Shown here: positions 5,287-9,114 of the stretch, in pieces | Numbering within the stretch: position 1 is the stretch's first letter | Layout of the letters: every line of letters starts with the position of its first letter | From: an uncultured Ruminococcus sp. | Lineage (GTDB): Bacteria; Bacillota; Clostridia; Oscillospirales; Acutalibacteraceae | Length of the DNA stretch: 9,114 nt | Reading direction: 5' to 3' | NCBI GenBank assembly: GCA_902767125.1 | Contig: CACXGJ010000192.1 | Coordinates: 1 to 9,114, forward strand | Notes under the pieces: model-generated | Databases searched by the model: none | Told to the model about the DNA's origin: nothing | What the model saw: the letters and a program-made list of their open reading frames with translations, nothing else | Made by a program: the position numbers and the translations under genes

Positions 5287-7242
5287 ATGGATAGATTCAA
5301 GCTTGTATCGAACTATAAACCGACAGGTGATCAGCCGCAGGCTATCAGAACGCTTTTGAACAGTATCAATGCAGGAAATAAAGAACAAACACTTTTGGGT
5401 GTGACGGGTTCGGGAAAAACTTTTACAATGGCGAATATCATTGCGGAACTCAACAGACCGACACTTGTATTGGCACACAACAAGACATTAGCGGCACAGC
5501 TTTGTGCGGAGTTCAAGGAATTTTTCCCGGAAAATGCCGTTGAGTATTTTGTATCATACTATGACTATTATCAGCCCGAAGCATATATTCCCACGACTGA
5601 CACTTATATAGAAAAAGACAGTGCCATAAATGACGAAATAGACAAGTTGAGACATTCCGCTACATCTGCACTGTCGGAAAGACGAGATGTTATTATAGTA
5701 TCGAGTGTATCGTGTATATATTCGCTTGGAAATCCGATAGATTATCGTACAATGGTTATCTCATTGAGACCAGGTATGGAGAGATCACGAGATGAATTGT
5801 TATCAAAGCTTGTTGAATTGCAGTATGAGAGGAATGACATTGACTTCAAGAGAAATACATTCAGAGTACGTGGAGATGTAGTTGAGATATTTCCTGTATC
5901 GTCGAGCGATAAAGTGATAAGAGTGGAATTTTTCGGAGACGAGATAGATAGGATAACGGAGGTCAATCCGGTCACGGGAGAGATTAAAGGAGTTCTGAAA
6001 CACACTGCAATATATCCTGCCTCTCATTATATAATTCCTCGTGAGAAATTGGATATAGCCATAGATAATGTTGAAAAGGAGCTTACCGAAAGAGTGAGGT
6101 ATTTTGAGGACAGAGGAAAGCTTCTTGAAGCTGAAAGGATACAGCAAAGGGTAAATTATGATATAGAAATGCTGAAAGAGATAGGGTTTTGCAGAGGTAT
6201 AGAGAATTATTCAAGAGTGCTTTTGGGTAGAGAACCCGGTTCTGCACCGTATACATTGTTGGACTATTTCCCGAAGGATTATCTTTTGTTTGTAGACGAA
6301 TCTCATGTAACATTGCCGCAAGTTCGTGGAATGTACGGGGGTGACAGGGGCAGGAAGGATAATCTTGTCAATTTCGGGTTCAGATTACCGTCAGCGTATG
6401 ATAACAGACCGCTGAATTTTGATGAATTTTATGAAAGAATAAATCAGACAGTGTTTGTGAGTGCAACTCCCGGAGATTTTGAAAAAGAGAAAAGTAAGAT
6501 AATTGCTGAACAGGTTATACGTCCGACAGGTTTGTTGGATCCCGAAATCAGTGTAAGACCGATTGACGGACAAATAGATGATTTAATATCGGAAATAAAT
6601 ATCCGTTCAGAGAAAAAACAGCGAGTTCTTGTCACGACGTTGACAAAGAAAATGGCAGAGGACTTGACGGAGTATCTTGTAACAGTGGGAATAAAAGTGC
6701 GGTATATGCACCATGATATAGATACCGTTGAGAGAATGGAGATTATCAGAGATTTGCGATTGGGTGAATTTGATGTTCTTGTAGGGATAAATCTTTTGCG
6801 AGAGGGATTGGATATACCCGAAGTATCGCTTGTGGCAATACTTGACGCAGATAAAGAGGGCTTTTTGCGTAGTGAGCGTTCTCTTATACAGACGATAGGC
6901 AGAGCGGCACGAAATGCAGAGGGAAAAGTGATAATGTATGCGGATGTAGTGACTGATTCAATGGAAAGGGCTATCGAGGAAACCGAGAGAAGACGTGACA
7001 TACAGAAGAAATACAATGAAGCACATGGAATCATTCCCAAAACTATACACAAAAAGGTCAGCGATATAATAGAAATATCGACACACAATGATGACAGTAA
7101 AAGATCGAAGCAGAAATTGACAAAGGCAGAGCGTGAAAAACTGATAGAGCAGTTGACAAAGGAAATGAAAGCGGCAGTAAAGCTGTTGGAGTTTGAACAT
7201 GCAGCATATTTGAGAGATAAGATCAAGGAATTGAGGGGATAG
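5287..7242 (+). CDS. uvrB: Excinuclease ABC subunit UvrB
   Basis: UvrB is the damage-verifying helicase-like subunit of bacterial nucleotide excision repair. It is loaded by UvrA and recruits UvrC for incision. The 651-residue length is normal. Walker A is GVTGSGKT at 38-45. The beta-hairpin that inserts between DNA strands is at 91-119 (YYDYYQPEAYIPTTDTYIEK and on). The DESH Walker B motif is at 337-340, helicase motif VI QTIGRAARN at 535-543, and the UVR domain that contacts UvrC is at about 614-650. Nothing essential appears missing. The ATG at 5287 lies 4 bp after the U32 stop, with GGAG at 5276-5279 inside the end of that gene, so translation is probably coupled. No promoter or terminator separates it from its neighbours. 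uvrA, often next to uvrB in Firmicutes, is not in this window. Confidence 0.98.
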   Translation: MDRFKLVSNYKPTGDQPQAIRTLLNSINAGNKEQTLLGVTGSGKTFTMANIIAELNRPTLVLAHNKTLAAQLCAEFKEFFPENAVEYFVSYYDYYQPEAYIPTTDTYIEKDSAINDEIDKLRHSATSALSERRDVIIVSSVSCIYSLGNPIDYRTMVISLRPGMERSRDELLSKLVELQYERNDIDFKRNTFRVRGDVVEIFPVSSSDKVIRVEFFGDEIDRITEVNPVTGEIKGVLKHTAIYPASHYIIPREKLDIAIDNVEKELTERVRYFEDRGKLLEAERIQQRVNYDIEMLKEIGFCRGIENYSRVLLGREPGSAPYTLLDYFPKDYLLFVDESHVTLPQVRGMYGGDRGRKDNLVNFGFRLPSAYDNRPLNFDEFYERINQTVFVSATPGDFEKEKSKIIAEQVIRPTGLLDPEISVRPIDGQIDDLISEINIRSEKKQRVLVTTLTKKMAEDLTEYLVTVGIKVRYMHHDIDTVERMEIIRDLRLGEFDVLVGINLLREGLDIPEVSLVAILDADKEGFLRSERSLIQTIGRAARNAEGKVIMYADVVTDSMERAIEETERRRDIQKKYNEAHGIIPKTIHKKVSDIIEISTHNDDSKRSKQKLTKAEREKLIEQLTKEMKAAVKLLEFEHAAYLRDKIKELRG

Positions 7243-7243
7243 T

Positions 7244-7993
7244 ATGGAGATACTCGGACTTGACATGATAAAGAAAGAGCCTGATACGATAAATATAACA
7301 GGGCTTGACAAAATCAGGCAAGTGTTTCATAATGATTTACCGAGGATGTCACCCTTTGCAACGGAGCTTATAAGGCTTGTAAACCGTGCAAGGGAGCTTG
7401 ATACGGAATATAGGCAGTTCGGAGCGGAACAGCACAGATATGAATTTAATCCTGTAATACCGCTTTCAAAAGTGAGGGATTTTGAAAAGCGTCATCAAAT
7501 CAGGCTGCCGCAGGGATATGTAGATTTTCTTACACAAGTAGGAAATGGCGGAGCAGGTCCCGACTATGGCATATATTCACTTGAACAGGCAGAGTTTGAA
7601 GGATATTATGACCATAAAAATTCGTTTTGTCACTATACTGAAACTAAAAACCAGTCAGATTATTATAATTTGCCATATTCAATAGAAAATAAAATGCCTA
7701 TGGTAAATTCACAGTTAAGTGATGAAAGATGGAATAAATGGTATACAGAGCTTAATCGCTTGGAAGAAAATGAATATAATGAAAAGTATAAACAGGCATA
7801 TAACGGACTTTTACAAATCATAAATTCAGGCTGTTGTACAGGATATATGCTTGTTTGTCATGGTGATATAAGCGGTGAAGTAGTATTTTTCAGGCATGAA
7901 TTGGAATGTCCGGAGCTTGTCGGACAAAGTTTTGAAGAATTTGTCTTGTCACATTTTAAAGGTGTGATAAGTAAGTTTGAAAAGAATAATTGA
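7244..7993 (+). CDS. SUKH (SMI1/KNR4) family protein
   Basis: The 249-residue product has a SUKH fold signature from about residue 72 to 240. The block IPLSKVRDFEKRHQIRLPQG (72-91) is followed by YVDFLTQVGNGGAGPDYGIYSL (92-113), which is the typical start of SMI1/KNR4 domains. SGEVVFFRHELECPELVGQSFEEFV near residues 210-234 is the typical end. The first 70 residues are a helical, charged extension. SUKH proteins include many immunity proteins that neutralise nuclease or deaminase toxins, but others are scaffold or regulatory proteins; no toxin gene is visible here. The ATG comes 1 bp after the uvrB stop, with GAGGGG (7233-7238) as ribosome binding site, so it is firmly part of the operon. No signal peptide or membrane segment is seen. 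The specific function is unknown. Confidence 0.85.
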   Translation: MEILGLDMIKKEPDTINITGLDKIRQVFHNDLPRMSPFATELIRLVNRARELDTEYRQFGAEQHRYEFNPVIPLSKVRDFEKRHQIRLPQGYVDFLTQVGNGGAGPDYGIYSLEQAEFEGYYDHKNSFCHYTETKNQSDYYNLPYSIENKMPMVNSQLSDERWNKWYTELNRLEENEYNEKYKQAYNGLLQIINSGCCTGYMLVCHGDISGEVVFFRHELECPELVGQSFEEFVLSHFKGVISKFEKNN

Positions 7994-8007
7994 AAAGAGG
8001 AAGAATT

Positions 8008-9114
8008 TTGACGAAGAAAACAGTACAGCAGACTTATGGAAATGAAAGTATAACATCACTGAAAGGTGCAGACAGAGTCAGAAAAAGACCTGCCGTTATA
8101 TTCGGTTCGGATGGTATAGAGGGGTGTCAGCACTCTGTATTTGAGATACTTTCAAATTCCATAGACGAGGCAAGAGAAGGCTACGGCAAGGAGATAATCA
8201 TCACAAAATATGCGGATAATTCTGTTGAGATAGAGGATTTCGGACGAGGAATACCTGTTGACTACAACAAGAATGAAGAAAGATATAATTGGGAATTGGT
8301 ATTCTGTGAGCTGTATGCAGGCGGTAAATATAACAATGCACAGGCAGAAAGCTATGAATTTTCACTTGGCTTGAATGGTCTTGGACTTTGCTCAACGCAG
8401 TATTCGTCTGAATATATGGATGTTGATATAAGGCGTGACGGAACGAGATTTTCTTTGCACTTTGAAAAGGGCGAGAATATAGGAGGTCTTCACCGTGAGG
8501 CGTACAATGGCAGAAAAACAGGTACAAAAATTCATTGGAAGCCTGATTTAGAGGTATTCACGGATATAGACATATCTGATGAATATTATATCGACACGAT
8601 AAAAAGACAGGCGGTTGTCAATGCAGGGATAAATTTCATTTTCCGTACAGAAAAAGACGGTAAATTTGAAGTGCAGGAATTTAAGTATGAAAATGGCATA
8701 GTTGACCATGTAAAAGAGCTTGTCGGGGAGAATGCCATTTCACAGATACAGTCATGGCAGACTGAAAGAATGGTAAGTGACCGTGACGATAAGCCTGAAT
8801 ATAAGACAAAGATAAATATAGCACTTGCATTTTCCAATAAAGTGAGTACATCGGAATATTACCACAATTCAAGTTGGCTTGAATATGGAGGCGCTCCCGA
8901 AAAGGCTGTGAAAAATGCGTTTGTGTATTCGATAGACAGCTATCTCAAGCAGAATGGAAAATACAATAAAAATGAGAGTAAAATTAATTTTGAAGATGTA
9001 AAAGACTGCCTTGTAATAGTAATATCATCATTTTCAAGTGTGACATCTTACGAGAATCAGACGAAGAAAGCCATTACAAATAAGGGCATACAGGAAGCTA
9101 TGACGGAATATCTG
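8008..9114 (+). CDS. Divergent type IIA topoisomerase subunit B (GyrB/ParE-like), 3'-truncated by window
   Basis: The first 369 residues are visible and the frame is open at the window end. The GHKL ATPase domain is clear: EILSNSIDEA at 46-55 holds the catalytic Glu46 and the Mg-binding Asn50, EDFGRGIPV is at 76-84, AGGKYNN at 104-110, and the ATP lid SLGLNGLG at 119-126. The transducer domain ends with the QTK loop (351-353), whose Lys353 should contact ATP. Canonical GyrB/ParE proteins read VDNSIDEA, DNGRGIPV, GGLHGVG and GGTHLEGF at the matching places, and the last is not recognisable here. The start is TTG at 8008, with AGAGG 7 nt upstream and no in-frame ATG before residue 136. From memory, clostridial genomes carry such divergent topoisomerase B proteins beside the normal gyrase. 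The cleavage partner (ParC/GyrA-like) would be expected downstream. It follows the SUKH stop by 14 bp. Confidence 0.88.
   Translation, partial: MTKKTVQQTYGNESITSLKGADRVRKRPAVIFGSDGIEGCQHSVFEILSNSIDEAREGYGKEIIITKYADNSVEIEDFGRGIPVDYNKNEERYNWELVFCELYAGGKYNNAQAESYEFSLGLNGLGLCSTQYSSEYMDVDIRRDGTRFSLHFEKGENIGGLHREAYNGRKTGTKIHWKPDLEVFTDIDISDEYYIDTIKRQAVVNAGINFIFRTEKDGKFEVQEFKYENGIVDHVKELVGENAISQIQSWQTERMVSDRDDKPEYKTKINIALAFSNKVSTSEYYHNSSWLEYGGAPEKAVKNAFVYSIDSYLKQNGKYNKNESKINFEDVKDCLVIVISSFSSVTSYENQTKKAITNKGIQEAMTEYL

Noticed and set aside
6444..7226. Minus-strand frame of 260 codons inside uvrB
   Set aside because: It is a serine- and isoleucine-rich shadow of the uvrB frame, with no ribosome binding site or family match.

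Overview
The window looks like chromosomal DNA of a low-GC Firmicute of the class Clostridia, probably a Ruminococcus/Oscillospiraceae or Lachnospiraceae relative. The signs are AT-rich intergenic DNA, GGAGG-type ribosome binding sites, sigma-A promoters with 17-bp spacers, a TTG start, U-tailed terminators, and protein families typical of that group (PgcA-type phosphoglucomutase, U32 protein, UvrB, divergent topoisomerase B subunit). The assignment rests on reading alone; no database was searched.

Region 1 (1-2160): two hairpins at the left edge resemble the end of an IS200/IS605-type element. AT-rich DNA with no gene follows, then a good promoter, a structured leader of about 94 nt and a complete phosphohexomutase gene (pgcA-like) with its own terminator. 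Region 2 (2185-2451): a self-contained unit of promoter, strong RBS, a 51-residue single-pass membrane protein and a terminator. Region 3 (2478-3726): a shared bidirectional terminator and a minus-strand PucR/CdaR-type regulator with its own promoter.

Region 4 (3617-4061): a 445-bp divergent intergenic region with no convincing gene. It carries three promoters of the same form (TTGCAA, 17 bp, TATAAT or TAAAAT), one reading left to the regulator and two reading right, plus a 14-bp perfect palindrome. Region 5 (4062-9114): a tightly packed plus-strand operon. It encodes a U32-family protein with four likely iron-sulfur cysteines (a TrhP-like tRNA hydroxylation candidate), the excision-repair protein UvrB, a SUKH (SMI1/KNR4) protein, and a divergent type IIA topoisomerase ATPase subunit that starts with TTG and is cut by the window end.

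Most of the window is housekeeping: sugar-phosphate metabolism, tRNA modification, DNA repair and DNA topology. I see no clearly new defence or mobile system. The points most worth a second look are the SUKH gene placed between uvrB and the topoisomerase gene, the divergence of that topoisomerase, the matching promoters around the regulator, the competing pairings in the pgcA leader, and the small membrane protein.
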